NCBI GenBank assembly: GCA_907165065.1
Contig: OU015525.1
Coordinates: 52,585,537 to 52,649,536 of the forward strand
Source: Caprimulgus europaeus
Lineage: Eukaryota > Chordata > Aves > Caprimulgiformes > Caprimulgidae
DNA length: 64,000 bases
Direction: 5' to 3'
Positions 36,591 to 48,900 of the stretch are shown one piece after another (positions within the stretch are counted from its first letter, which is position 1; each line of letters starts with the position of its first letter). The notes under the pieces are model-generated. The model did no database searches. It was given only the letters and a program-made list of their open reading frames with translations, and was not told where the DNA came from. A program made the position numbers and the translations under genes.

Positions 36591-37531
36591 ACACTGAGAA
36601 AGATGGATGTTTCTATTTTATTAAGCCCCCCAACTTATAAGAATCATACCAATACACTGAACCATATTATAGAAAAAAACAAACTGAGATATAAGCCTGA
36701 CAACCAGACTGAAACTTGGGTCACTATGAATATGGGTAGAAAAGGGGCAATACTTGTGTAAACTGATGGACCTACAAGCTTTACTGTTCAGTCCTCTAGC
36801 TTTGATTGCTTAGAGTTCTCTTATAACTAAAATACATCAAGTTCACTTTCAAAACAAAATTAAAAAATTGCAGAGGCTTCTAACCACAAATAAGCTGTTT
36901 AGCTAATAAATTATGCATGTATTTGTTACTGTAAAGTTTCATTCTATTATAAATACACATTTTAAACTTTCTGTTGTGATCTCCTTTAAAATCACATGAG
37001 AGTACCCTACTGTTTACAATGTGCTTCAATAGATAAAGCACTGGATAGCTGTCTCCTAACACCATATCCGTCACTTCAGCCTAAATGCAGTAGTGGATGG
37101 ATGTCCTGAAAAGCTTCAGCTATATGGTGCTTTACAGTACAATTTAAAGAAACTTTTGAATATTTAAATAAAGACTGCACGTTCTGACGATATTTAGCTG
37201 AAGTTCACATCTAGTAAGGAAATGGACCAACTTTTTATTGCTAACAGAATTATCTCTTTTAATTAAATACAGATTTTTAAAAGTTAAATATGCATTATAG
37301 AGAATATGCTCTTTCTTTCCTTCTTTATTTCTTTCACTCATTCTCAGAGGGTCCCCTTTTGCCCTGCAAATGTGAAGGATCTGTTTTGGAGTCTGTCAGG
37401 ATAGTAACAAGTCTGCAAGTGCAGCAGTCCCAGCTTAGTATGGACTGTGTCTGCTCTGTTCCAAAACCACTATCAGCTGGTTCCAGACCTTTTCTAATGC
37501 TGCATATTCCCAAACACATTTTTAATCTTAC

Positions 37532-37656
37532 ACTCAAACACTTTAATGCACCTGAAACCATCTGTAGCCACTAAAATTTGACAAGCCACTGGATAAGTAT
37601 AAATATGAACAATTACTTCACAACCGGTTCCAGGTAAGAAGCAACCCACAGCTTCT
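37532..37656 (-). other. candidate coding exon, unrecognised
   Basis: On the minus strand the tract gatctgtgtgtctttcag (acceptor-like) precedes 125 nt with one open frame of 41 codons, ending at a donor-like GAGT|GTAAGA. The translation contains EAVGCFLPGTGCEVIVH and GFRCIKVFE and resembles no domain I know. The same DNA on the plus strand has an overlapping exon-like segment with strong splice-like borders (37348-37633). Both cannot be ordinary exons of one gene, which lowers the weight of each. Confidence 0.15.
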
Positions 37657-39189
37657 CTGAAAGACACACAGATCAAGAACTTCTTTACATCTGCACTAGT
37701 TCTTCCCTACCTGCCCACTGCTGTTAACTGGGATGAGCCAGTTGTGTTTTCATTTTTCAATGCTGCACAGAATTCGCCCTGTGCTCCCAGTTACTCCTCC
37801 CCACAGACAGTGGGGTGCAGCCAGTATGTTTTCCCTCCTGCTCCCTCCAGTTGCTCACAGCAGATAATAGCAGGTAAATAGTCATCGTTCTCTTCCCCAT
37901 AGTGAGAGTCAGGGGCTGATCACTGCTGAGTTCAGGAAGAGGAATGACTCTCCCCAGCAAGCCAAGAGGTGGGTGAGATGGTGTTCTACAGTTTTACAGC
38001 CTGAAAACGTTCTCAACAGCTTTTCACAGGGCAGACCACTTAAAAAAAATTAAGCTAATGTCTGAATATCTTGTAAAATATCATATTCCGACAGAGTTAT
38101 ATAATATATATGAATATGTTTCCTTGCCATCTTCCAAAGCTCCTTAGTAGACACATCTTTGAGGCCTGTGGATCACAGGACTGAAAAAAATTATCAATTA
38201 AACTGTTAACGCATTAAATAAGGAACAAAACAGAGGAGGAAGCTAAGAAGGCAACAGGGAGCTGTGATTATACAGAACATGAAAAATTTGCATATTGTCA
38301 ACTTGCAGACTCAAGGTGAAATTTTCCTGAAACATGAAAATAGACAACAATTACAAATTATATCAGTAAATTGTGGCTGACATAATTAAGATAGATTTCT
38401 ACGATATATATCTCTCTTCTAACTGTAAGAGAAGGGTGTCACATGTGGTGTCATCGCCCTTGCAGAACCTTCCCAGCAACTTCGGTAGAAAAAAAAGAGT
38501 GGTTTAATTGCTTCACATATTGTTTTCTTGGAAGTAATCTTTATTACAGTGTTGGTAGAAACCTTAGACTGAATTAAAAGATTATTCTGATATACTCTGT
38601 GCCAACAGATAATAAAATGCTGCTTTTTGTAAGCTGACAAAGGCAAGGCATGCAATGGATGGGTTAAGAAGCACTGGCACAGAAAAATAAAATAGTTCAC
38701 CTATGGTAAAACATCAAATCACCAGCAAAGTTGAGAATACATTTGAGATTCTAAGAATTTTCTTTGGAATGATCTTCTCAAATATGTTTCATCTGTAATA
38801 TCAGATTTTTTTAAAAGACATGAAGTACTAGGATATATTGTTTCCTATATATGCATACATGAAGCAATCTGTAAACCTGTAGTCTTCAGAAGACCATAAA
38901 CTATTTTTCCGTACCACTTAAAGTTACACATACCACTGGAAATTCATAAAAGGTGGCTAAAGAGCCATCATCCCCTTCTATAATACAAAAATTTGTTGCT
39001 GTCTTATGAAATTACCAGCCAGAAGGTTTAAAATAAACCAAAGGAATAAATTTGTCACAGATTGTGCATGTAAATTAAGGAATTCATTCTCTTAAGATAT
39101 TAAGGAAGTCAAAAGTATAAAGAATTAAAAATGTGACTGAGAAGTTCATGAAGAGTAAGCTCTCTGATCATTATTAAATAGAGAAGCAA

Positions 39190-39318
39190 GCTTCTTAACC
39201 TCTGATGGTCAGTCTTGGTGTGCCTCGTTTCTTGTACTGTTTTGTAAGCATTCACTGCTGGTCACAGTAAGAGAAAGATGTGGTCCAACCGAGTATGGCA
39301 GCTTTTAAGTTCAGCAGA
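39190..39318 (+). mobile_element. possible ancient CR1/L3-type 3' end
   Basis: The segment cactgctggtcacagtaagag...gatgtggtccaaccgagtatggcagcttttaagttc resembles the end of very old amniote CR1/L3 elements. Those read ...ggccactg...acaggatact...gatggacc...ggtctgacccagtatggcagttcttatgttc. Only the last 70 bases are persuasive. The upstream boundary is a guess. Confidence 0.42.
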
Positions 39319-42029
39319 GCACTGAAGATGATCCTACCTATCGTGTACAAGCTTTTCAAATTGTAATATCTGCCTTCTTGAAAGTCAAATTAATGAAGCA
39401 GACATCTAGTCATGCTTTGCTTAGTTTATTCTACCAGGTCTTTCAAGGTCATTCACTCTCGTAAATTGACAAAAAATACAATCTTAACTGCTCATTGTTT
39501 TGCAAACTAAAAATGACAATCTATCTGCTGTTCCTTTGGTTGTCTACGTAAAGCCCTATAGGCTCCCCAAAAATGTTTTTAGGTCAGTATTAAGGCAAAG
39601 AGGTAAGAAGGAAGATGTAAAGAAAAGTCAAAGGTCTTTAATGAGCCACAGTTAGTTTGCTTCATGGCTGCCTTAACATGGACCACACACTGTTAAAAAA
39701 ATTGTTTTAGTCAAGCCAAATTTTCACACTCCCTGTGCTTATCTCCCCCACAAAAAAAAAAAAAAGGGGAAAAAAAATAAATTCTACCTTATGGTATGGC
39801 ACCTCTCAAGAGCACCAACCAGATTCTGTAGGCAAAGCCACCTGAAAAACATAATCAGTCAAAAGCTGATTTGAAATGCAGAGGAGTTATCAGTAACAGT
39901 ATAACACCAGCTAACAGTGATACTCCTGTCCAAATACCTAGAACGACTTGTCTTTGGATTCTCCTAGCATCTGCTAGAGCATTTGTTTCTTTGGTGGGAA
40001 GAGTTGAGACTGTTGAAGCAAGAGCTTAAAATGGGGTGAGTTCTGAATTTCAAAATTTCATTACAAGGGTGGTTTGAGACTAGCTTAATCTTACACATCT
40101 TGTGGGAGAGTAAAGGACTGCTGGGTAAAGCCTCACAATCTGAGAGGTTGCTTTGCTTCTGAGAAACATAAATAAAACCTGGCAAATTGTTATCTCACAA
40201 CAGTAGGATTGCAGAAAGAAGCATTAGTTGGCTTTGAAATTTACTGCTGTATCATTGCTACATACTGAGCATGAAATCCTGGACCATTTATTTGTCTTCT
40301 AACAGTTATCAGAAAACAGATAGGTAAATATAATGCAGTGGCCCTAAAGAAGTGATGTGACCTGCACAAGAAAGCAGCACCCAATTTCCATCTCTTTCAC
40401 AAAATCTACTTTATTTCCTAGGAAGAAATATGCTAGGAGATGATTTTCACAAGAAGAAAAGATGTTTATTTGGATATCATTTAATAATTTAACTATCAGG
40501 TTTGACATGAACAAATGTTCAAATGATGGCAGATTTTTAATGTGTGTTAATATGATAATCTTGACCTTCTGACGCTGTTCCAGCTGTGCATGAACTTGGC
40601 CGAGCACTAAAGGAGAGTCAATCACAGGCTTATTCTATTCTGGGCAAGATATTTGTATAGAAATACTCTGTATTTCTTTACAAAGACACACAATCTCATA
40701 AAATTAGTGGACTGAAATGTATTCTTAATATAAGACAAAAAGAAATATTAAAACTTTCTACAGCCTCTCAACTGCCACTATAAAAAGAAGTGAACAATTA
40801 TAATACTAAATTAAATGTTATGCATATTTTAATAGTAGTTGGATGTTTTTGCATTTATTTTGAGCATTGTAACTCAGAAAGTACAAGTCTCATCAAACCT
40901 CATTCCTAAGGAATCCTATTTGCAGTGCTTTTTGGTAAACAAAAAAAAAAGGAAGATAAATGACAGAAAGTACTTCTGACTGAATATATTCAGAGTTATA
41001 ATCTATATTCTGTGTAATTCAATGCACAGTGGTAATTCACAAAAAATATGTTGGGCTACAAAAGAAATCCCAAAGTAATCAGAGAATGTGTAAAATAGAG
41101 TGAGAAGCTGTGACCACTGCGAAATCCCAGTGTAATCAATAATTCAGAAAGCAATGTGTATTTTATAAAATATGTTATACTATACACACAGAGTACCTAT
41201 GGTTTTTTTTTTTACCTAAGAAATCAGTCCTACAATACTGGGTAATGCCTGTATTCAAGCATTATCTTGCAAACACAGTCAAGAAGCTTAATACAAAAAC
41301 ACACCATTAACGTACATAAATAGAGAGTTAATTTAGGTATTCCCCTGGGTAGGCCAAAATACCTCAAGATTTTAAAGCAAAAATAATCTCCACGGTTAAG
41401 CATCAGAATATTTTACAAGCAAATAAACTAGATGTGTTGGAGCAACATCAGTAGTAAAACGTAGCCTAGCCTCTGCTTTTTTTTTTCAGATTCTGCTTTC
41501 ACACTCTGGCAAGAGCGAATAATCTATTGTGATGGGGAAGAGAAATTGGAAAACTTTTCATCAGTCTCATTAATCATCACAAATAAGGCTCTCTGCCACG
41601 AGCATTACATTTTAAAATTCTGCTAGAAGAAAGTTCTCCTAAGAAAAAGTCCACCATTTTGTCCTTTCATCCTTACCTACTCCTTTATACTACATTACAA
41701 AATCACTGCTAGAGCAGCGTGTTAAGTAACAAAAGGCCCATGAAACAGGGGGCCGTATTTTTCTACAATGTTTAACTATATAGCACTTTAAAACAAACTA
41801 AATGCAGTATATCTATTAAGTCTCACAGTAAAAATTAAAAAAAATACCTAAAATACTACAATATACTTGAATTTAGATTAAAGTAAACCCAGATAATTTT
41901 CTTGTGAAGTTTTTGTTTGTTTGCTTGTTTGAAGACTTACTGGTATTGTAAGTGACGGATATACAAAACTGTAAAATTTTCAAAAGTCTTCTTTCACACA
42001 GATGCTTTGCATACCTTTAGGCATGCTAA

Positions 42030-43176
42030 AGTGATTGGCTGGCCAACTTGGTGAGGCAGGCTTTAAACTGAAGGACTCAGAGGGCCGGGTCCCAAGTGGC
42101 AACGCTCACACCACTGCAACTAACTGGGAAATAAGCCAGGCCAACCAGAGCAGTGACAAATGATCCTTAGCTGCCTCCCAGGATGTGAACCAGAAGACCA
42201 ACGACCTCAGGAGTATGTATACCAACACATGCGGCCTGGGGAACAATGAGGAGGAACTCGAGCTCAAGTGAGCTTGAGTGAGGTCTCCTAGGGATCAATA
42301 TTCAGCCCAATGCTGTTTAATATCTTCATAAGTGACCTGGATGATGGACACTTTGGAAGGGAGAGCCATCCTGCAGGAAGACTGGAATAGGCTGGAAGAG
42401 TGGGCTAATAAGAACCTTATAAAGTTCAACAAGGGCAATTGTAATGTCTTGCAACTAGGAAAACATAATCCAGGAGTGCAGCACATGCTGTGATCTATCT
42501 GGCTGGAAAGTAGCTCTGTGGAAAGTGTCCTGGAGGTCCTGGTGGACAACCTCAATACGAGTGAACACTGTGCTGCTGCAGCAAAGAAAGCCAACAGGAT
42601 GCTGGCTTGCATCAACAAGGGCATCACTAGCCGAGATAAAGAAGTCATTTTCCTGTGCTACTCAGTGCTTGTCAGGGTTGGGAAACTGTGATACACTTGG
42701 GATACTGTGTTCAGTTTTGGTCCCCACTATACAAAAAAGAAATGGACAGGCTGGAAAGGGTCCAGATAAGAACTACAAAGATGATCAAAGAATTGGGAAG
42801 CCTGATGTATAAGGAAAGGCTGAATAAACTGGGTTTGTTCAGCCTTTAGAAAAGAAGGCTTAGGGGAGACCTCATCATGATATTCCAGTACTTAAAAGGT
42901 GGCTACAAAGAAGATGGAGACTCTCTTTCTACAAGGAGTCACATGGAAAAGGTGAAAGGTAATGGGTGCAAGTTACTCTTGGGGAGATTCCCATTGGACA
43001 GAATGAGAACAATCAGCCATTGGAATAATCTCCCCAGGAAAGTGGTGGATTCCCCATGGCTGGACAGGGTGCTGGGCCATCTTGTCTTTACCATGCTTTT
43101 GTCATGCTTTTGCCAAGAAAGGTTGGACCAGATGATCCCTGAGGTCCCTTCCAACCTGGCATTCTATGATTCCATT
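42030..43176 (+). mobile_element. CR1 LINE with retained 5' part and deleted interior
   Basis: The first 245 bp (ggctggccaacttggtgagg, gctttaaactgaagg, then catgcggcctggggaacaatgaggaggaactcgag) match the CR1 region just before and at the start of ORF2. At about 42278 it jumps to the RT region (gggatcaatattcagcccaatgctg) and then, after a second deletion that removes the FADD box near 42345, to the C-terminal coding part. The C-terminal part shows ctgctgcagcaaagaaagccaacaggatgctgg, the cagttttggtccccactatac segment, gaaaggctgaataaactggg and ccattggaataatctccccagg. It ends with ggaccagatgatccctgaggtcc and the tail attctatg attccatt (43161-43176). An 11-bp tandem duplication (catgcttttgt) lies near 43092-43113. 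Many stops are present. It is an older subfamily than the 13111 copy. Confidence 0.93.
42406..43085 (+). pseudogene. CR1 ORF2 C-terminal remnant, heavily mutated
   Basis: Fragments of the ORF2 C-terminus appear in three frames: a KFNKGNCNVLQLG-like stretch near 42420, AAAKKANRMLACINKGI near 42570-42625, LYKKEMDRLERVQIRTTKMIKELGSLMYKERLNKLGLF at 42727-42840 (open frame 42655-42849), and the SHWNNLPRKVVDSP stretch at 43016-43056. Frameshifts lie near 42675 and 42850, with a small deletion near 43000. It is not functional. Confidence 0.8.
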
Positions 43177-45805
43177 ATTATGAGCAATGGGTGCTTCTGA
43201 ATGCTCTTTAAGTTAAGAACGTTTGGGTAAAGAGCAACATCCTCATTGAAGAGTCTGAATAAAAGGTGAAGCAGCTGTAATGACCATACTATATTCAGAA
43301 ATGCACTATACTAAACTTCTATATTCACTAAGAGAATGAAAATCTAATTTGATGTCCTTCTACAAACAAGAACTAGCATTTAAAGCTCATTTTGAAACCT
43401 AAAGAAGTCCAGTGTTAACTTGTTCCTGACACCTTTGACTTGGAAAAAGAAAAAAAAAAAATAAAAGAAGAAACATCTACTTTATTTTTGGCTAGCATTT
43501 TAGAGACTATATTTAACTTTCCTACATAGTAATTTTGACACTAAAATGACTCAGTTTTGAATCCAGATACAGTAAGATGGCACCTTTTCTGTGCAGAACA
43601 TCTGGGAAGCCCCCTACCAGAACGCATGCCCAACACAGTACTCCAAAGAGAAGAAAGCTAAAAACCTGCAAGAGCTATGGGAAGGAAGTAAAAGAATGAT
43701 CCAAGATCTGCAAAAATTACTTTCTAGTGAAAAATTTAGGGAGCTCAAAATATTTGAAATGTCCCTAAAAAAACACAATCCAGAAACAAACAAAAAACCC
43801 TCAAGCCCCAGTGAACCCATACCTGGATCAATGGTAACTGCTCACCTAGAATTTTCTTGGCTCTCTTCCCACTCAAATTGCAGTAGACACTGCAATGTGG
43901 CCCACAAAAACAACAACAAAAAAAAACATTTTGGCCTCATTTCATTATAATTCAGAATTATGAAAGAAGTGCAACCATGAGATCAAATTGTAGACTGAAA
44001 GACAGAGATCACACAAAGTTAATAAACTATTGCATTTAGTTTCAAAATGTATTTAAGCTACTCAGAAACTCCTGAACAAAAAGGTCTCTATATGGTTGGC
44101 ACTTTTCTCACATAAGCAGCATGCTCGTAACAAGGTCAGTAAATACAATGTCAGTTTTATTCAGTCTTTTTGCTCTGAATAATAGGTTTCTTCTTTGAAG
44201 AGTGACCTGTGTAGGTAACTTGGTGATTTAAATGTTCACTTCAAAAAAACAGAGAGCAAATGAGAGGGTGAGAAAAGAGTTGAATTTAATCAATTAGAAA
44301 TTTGTCATCATTTCCAGAACTAGGTCCAGAATTTCACACAGCTATATCTGAGCTAAAGCATATTTAGAAAACAAAATCAGTATAAGCAATAAGATATTCC
44401 AATCCCCATTTCTTTCAACTTTAATGAAAATTAGTGATAATAGAGCCTTTGGAAGCCATCGCCTATCATTTCTGAGGGAAAACTACTTAAATCCATGCAA
44501 TTGCTGTCTGTTTTACTAACAAGTACTTTCACTTCCTCACCAAGCCAAAGCCAAAACCAATCCAATCCACTTTCCTGCCAATAATGAATTGATCTTTATT
44601 GTACTTATACCCTAGCTAGGTTTACATGACAAAACATCAAAGGTTTAGTTCCGTCTCTCAAAGACACACACAAATCTCTGCCTAACTGTATTCATTGAGA
44701 AGTGGGTTATCATTACTTTCCTCAGAGTTTCTCGTGCTTGTGCTTTATTTTTACCCACAAGCAGGTCTTGACTCACAGAAGCTATCAATGGCAGCAGCAT
44801 CTAAAAGTGTCTGTATCTTATTCAAAGAAAGGGAGATACAGGTAATTTCTTTTTATATTAATGGGACTTGCATATACATGTCCTTTAAGTTAGTGGAAAA
44901 AGGGACCTTAAAGTTGTCACAAGGAAAACAGAAAGACAGGGGAAGAGTTTATTTCTTTCCTATATATATCCAAATCTCTCCAACAACACTTTTTTGTCTG
45001 TGGCTTTATGTACCAGCCTTGATCCTGAGACATTCTAATATTTAAATGTTTAATGAACATCTTTTGGAACTAAAAAGAAATATGCTTAAAAGCTGACCTA
45101 AAAGAATGCTTAATATAGGGATATTTTCAATAACTGACACATAGATCTGTTGCAGTTCCTCTCACTTCTGTAGGTAGTGTTACAGTAATAGATAATGTAC
45201 TGAGCAATGAAGGACATCTCCCCTCAAAGAGCATAAAACTGAATAGGCAAAGCAGGTTCAGTGAAGAACAATGCAGTTCAAAGAGTGACATTTTTTTCTC
45301 TGCAAAACCAAGGTAAAGTGATTGTTTGGATACTTTTAAAGAAAAGAGAGCCAAGTCAGCATCAGCAAAGTGCATCATCAACTTGTTAAACAGACAGGTA
45401 GGAAGTTCACAACAGAAGTCACTAAGTGACCTCTACAATGAATAAAAGAAGCTACAGGTGAATAAAATAGGAATTTAACTCCCCCACCCTGTGCCTCCCC
45501 AAGGCAACTTGGGCATCCATACAATTGGAAATACACACACTATATTACCTCGGAACAGCGATGAATAGTCTCTTCCCTGTCCTGTGGGTACTGTAAGGCA
45601 CCGAGATTCAGGATTTGGTAGCATTTCTAGTGGTCCACACTTGACAAGACCATAATAGGTATTATTTACATCTCCTAAATTACAACTTTCTTTGTTCTAG
45701 ACACTCCAGCTAAGATGGAATACAACTTTATTACAGACTGCATGAAAGTAAGTCTTAGTCATTAAGATTACGCATATTCAGCAAATGAGAGCATAATGAA
45801 GACTC
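43177..45805. other. no gene recognised apart from a weak exon candidate
   Basis: AT-rich sequence. It holds the weak candidate at 43597-43833 and a 116-codon plus-strand open frame (44695-45045) with no recognisable domain. A 47-nt segment at 45711-45757 has an acceptor-like start and a GTAAGT donor-like end but is too short to weigh. Confidence 0.5.
43597..43833 (+). other. weak exon candidate, Lys/Glu-rich
   Basis: The acceptor-like tract caccttttctgtgcag ends at 43596. A single frame is open for 79 codons to ATG|GTAACT at 43833 and beyond to 43950. The translation is rich in Lys, Glu and Leu (KAKNLQELWEGSKRM, LQKLLSSEKFRELKIFEM) and could form an amphipathic helix, but A-rich DNA gives such composition anyway. 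I know no homologue. Confidence 0.13.
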
Positions 45806-45935
45806 TGGCTCCCCTTTTACAGAAGCAGACTTCAGACACAGAAATGTTAATTCACCTGCCCAACACTGAAAAGAACCTCTAGGACAGAACCTACCTTTTG
45901 TTTTAAAGGTCACTTCCTGACCACAGCAGCCTTTG
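45806..45935 (+). mobile_element. ancient MIR-type SINE relic
   Basis: The order ctccccttttacagaagcaga...cttcagacacagaaatgttaattcacctgcccaacactg...ctaggacagaacctacctttt...gtcacttcctgaccacagcagcc parallels the MIR core and 3' region: the ccattttacagatgagg segment, aggttaagtgacttgccca, gaacccaggtc and cctgactcc. Divergence is high. Together with 36470-36590 it is one of two such relics in the window. Confidence 0.5.
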
Positions 45936-48900
45936 GTAAATCACAACTCTGTGTTTCAAGTGCATTCATCAAAGAAACAACTGGAGACAAACTTTATTGT
46001 GCATTGACTCTTTTAATCAAAGTACTTGAAGTGTATCAAAATCACAACATTTGATGTGAGTTTATAACGAATATACACATTAGGCCTGTGGCTACGAACT
46101 GGTGGATATCATACCTTAGACATAAAAAAATATTGGCAGATATAACTTTAAAAAAAAAAGAGACAATATTCTGACAAAACAGGTTAATTTTTAGCCTACT
46201 GGAAATACAGTCTACATAAATTACAAGTGGGTTAACTCTTGTGACAATAAATGGAACAGAAAAATACATTATATACATTCTGCAGCAACACTTCCCCACC
46301 TGAATATAACTAAGTAGAAGCAGCTTCTTTTTCTGAAGGAAAAACCACAACAGCACAACTTCTAGCTTTGTAACGGAAAGAAAGGAGGCTCTGCTTCCTC
46401 CCCAGAGGCTCCTGATAGATCTTACAGAAGAAAAAGATGAGACCACATTTCAAAACCACAGGGTCTAAAGCCTTGCAAACAAATAAAGCTTACAATTAAT
46501 CATCTGGGTGAGAAAGAACAACAGATGATAGGAAAGAAAGCTGTACTTTAATTTCTATGTGAGAGTTCTAAGAAGAAGCAAACTTGCTCCAATTAAGAAA
46601 ATATCAACACCTCAAACTAGCATAACTTTGATCTTATTCTTTGGCAGAGAAAACAAATTTCATCTCTTCAAATCTTCAACCAAGTAGAACCAAGTTATTA
46701 AGGAGCAAAAAAACTTAAATAAGAGCCCTTTAGAGAGATCAAGGGCAAACTGACAGGTATAATATTTTAATTGATTGCTTACATCAGAGGAATTAAAATA
46801 GATCTCTATTGGTAGAAGAGTAATAATATATATTAATCCAACAACTGAGTGGCATAAAACATGCAAAATTTCTTAGTATCTTCGGCCTTTTCATTTCTAC
46901 TTTACCTTTTAGATTTGAAGAGTCTCTCCTTTTTCTTTTTAAACAGTATCATTTAACACCACTTAACACTTACAATATTAAAAAATATTATTAAAAGTAT
47001 TTTATTAAATTACATCATTGACTTTTGTGTGTACTTAATATTAATTTGCAATATTAGACTGACAGCTACAGAAACTCAGATCTTATATTGGTCCTCAAAA
47101 CAAATTATTGCCCAGCCAGAAACAGTGGGAGCTTTTTCAAACCAACTATGAAACACATCTCAGCCCTAACCCAGAAGCAACCTTCCACTGCTATACCACT
47201 TAGTACTCACCTCTCCTAAAAGTGCTGGTAAAAGGTGGCATAGATGCCTCCTGAAAATGCTAGGGCAGGTGTTACCTAGAGCTTACTGTGATGGTCCCCA
47301 GCCACATCACAAGACAGACTTTCCAAGAGCAGCAAAGTGACAGTAATTTCAGCCAGCACTGGTGACCGAGCACTGTGCAATAGTACTCTGAGGTCCTGAA
47401 CAACTGCAAACTTTTCTGTCTTCCCAAAGAGATGAAAATCTTTAAATAAACAACAACAAGAAAATAGATTCAAAAACTCAGAGGAGAACAGAGGTGGCTG
47501 TGGCAAGCGTGAGGTAAAAATAATAGGGTGTTTTAACCTTTATAAGTTAGATACAAGTGGCCAATCCACGTAGTAAGCTTACTTTTGCCATCTGCCTGAC
47601 CATTAAGATCAGGTCAGGAAACTAGCAGCTGTTTATAGATTTCAATTATCAGCTGTTTCCTCCAGCTCATTCAAACAGCAAGTGCTATTATAAAGGCTAA
47701 CAGAAAAAGATGAATTTGGTTAAAAAAAGATCTAATGACATCTGTAACTAAGGGTATCTGTACCTTAAAGGATTAAACTTAAGATGAGGAAGTGCACTAA
47801 CAAATGTTCATGTTTGAGCCAACAGAGACAGATTATGCCACAAATGCTTCAGTTCCTAGTGCCTCAACTCTGTCATGTTTACATAAAACACCTTTAATGT
47901 GTACAACCTGGAGTCAATGTAAAGTTAATGAACCCAAAGAAATCTCTAAGATAACAAAGTATAGAGTCAGACTTTGAAATTCTTTCATGACAGCTGTTTG
48001 TCTCAAGGTGAGGCAGCATATTGTCCTCAGTTGGTTCTCCAGACATCTCTGCACTCTCTACTGTTCTTAGGATTTGTTTTTATTATTCTGGACTAGTATC
48101 TTACTGGACATGAATAGCTAGTGACTTGGATCACTGTTAGGTTTACAGCATTATCATGCATATTATACAATAAAAAGGTCTTTATTTTCCCCCTTTAAAA
48201 GCTTGTTTGTAATTTATTTGAAAAAAATCTCTGTAAGGCAATGGGATAAGTAAAAGAGGAAAACGTCGATCATTCAGTAGGGAGGCTCAGGGTCAGATTA
48301 TTGAAAATATTTGCCACAGACAACTGAAGCTAAAAATGTACGATTTCTCGCGTTGTGAAATCATCAGTTTTGACTTTTATATTATTATATCCTTCTAGTA
48401 GACAAACTAACACTTATGGACTTAGTCATTCCATAAGCTAATGAGCACCTAAAATTTTTTAATGTGACTTTGAATGATAACTTAACAACCTAATATCAAC
48501 TCACACTGAAAACCTGATTAGCAGAGACAGGTGACAATAGCAATGAATTCCAGTGTGTGGGGGACCATTACTATGCTGTTAAAATACAAAAGGAAAATAT
48601 TAACTCCCACAGCTTTTGCTTTTGAATTTGAGGAAAAGCCCATGCAAAGATTTTTTTATATGGAATACAGTTTGATCTCCCTTCCCTCATCTATAGTCCG
48701 CACCTGGATCAAATGAATGAAAAATTCTAACTTCTGCAGCATATGGCCTAAATCAGTACTCCATTATCATTAGAAATGAATGTATTCTGAACCTTAAGTA
48801 TGCACAAACATTGTTCTTCCGAACAGGAAGATCCAATAAGCCTCTAACCTATCAAAGAAAAGGCTTCGTATAGCTACATAGTTTAAAATTTAAAAGTTGC

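Larger units (their letters stand above)
36591..42029. other. no gene recognised apart from weak candidates
   Basis: AT-rich sequence with one minus-strand exon candidate (37532-37656) and one old CR1-like tail (39190-39318). An A-rich run lies near 39752-39778. No other gene or repeat recognised. Confidence 0.5.

Noticed and set aside
37348..37633. Plus-strand exon-like segment with long pyrimidine tract and CAG|GTAAGA
   Set aside because: No frame is open throughout, so it is not a coding exon. It is mentioned only as a possible non-coding exon.
39968..40035. 68-nt plus-strand segment between ttctcctag and GTGAGT
   Set aside because: Short, and its phase does not join with neighbouring candidates.
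46042..46446. 134-codon minus-strand open frame
   Set aside because: Runs through A/T-rich low-complexity DNA, with no recognisable domain or splice context.
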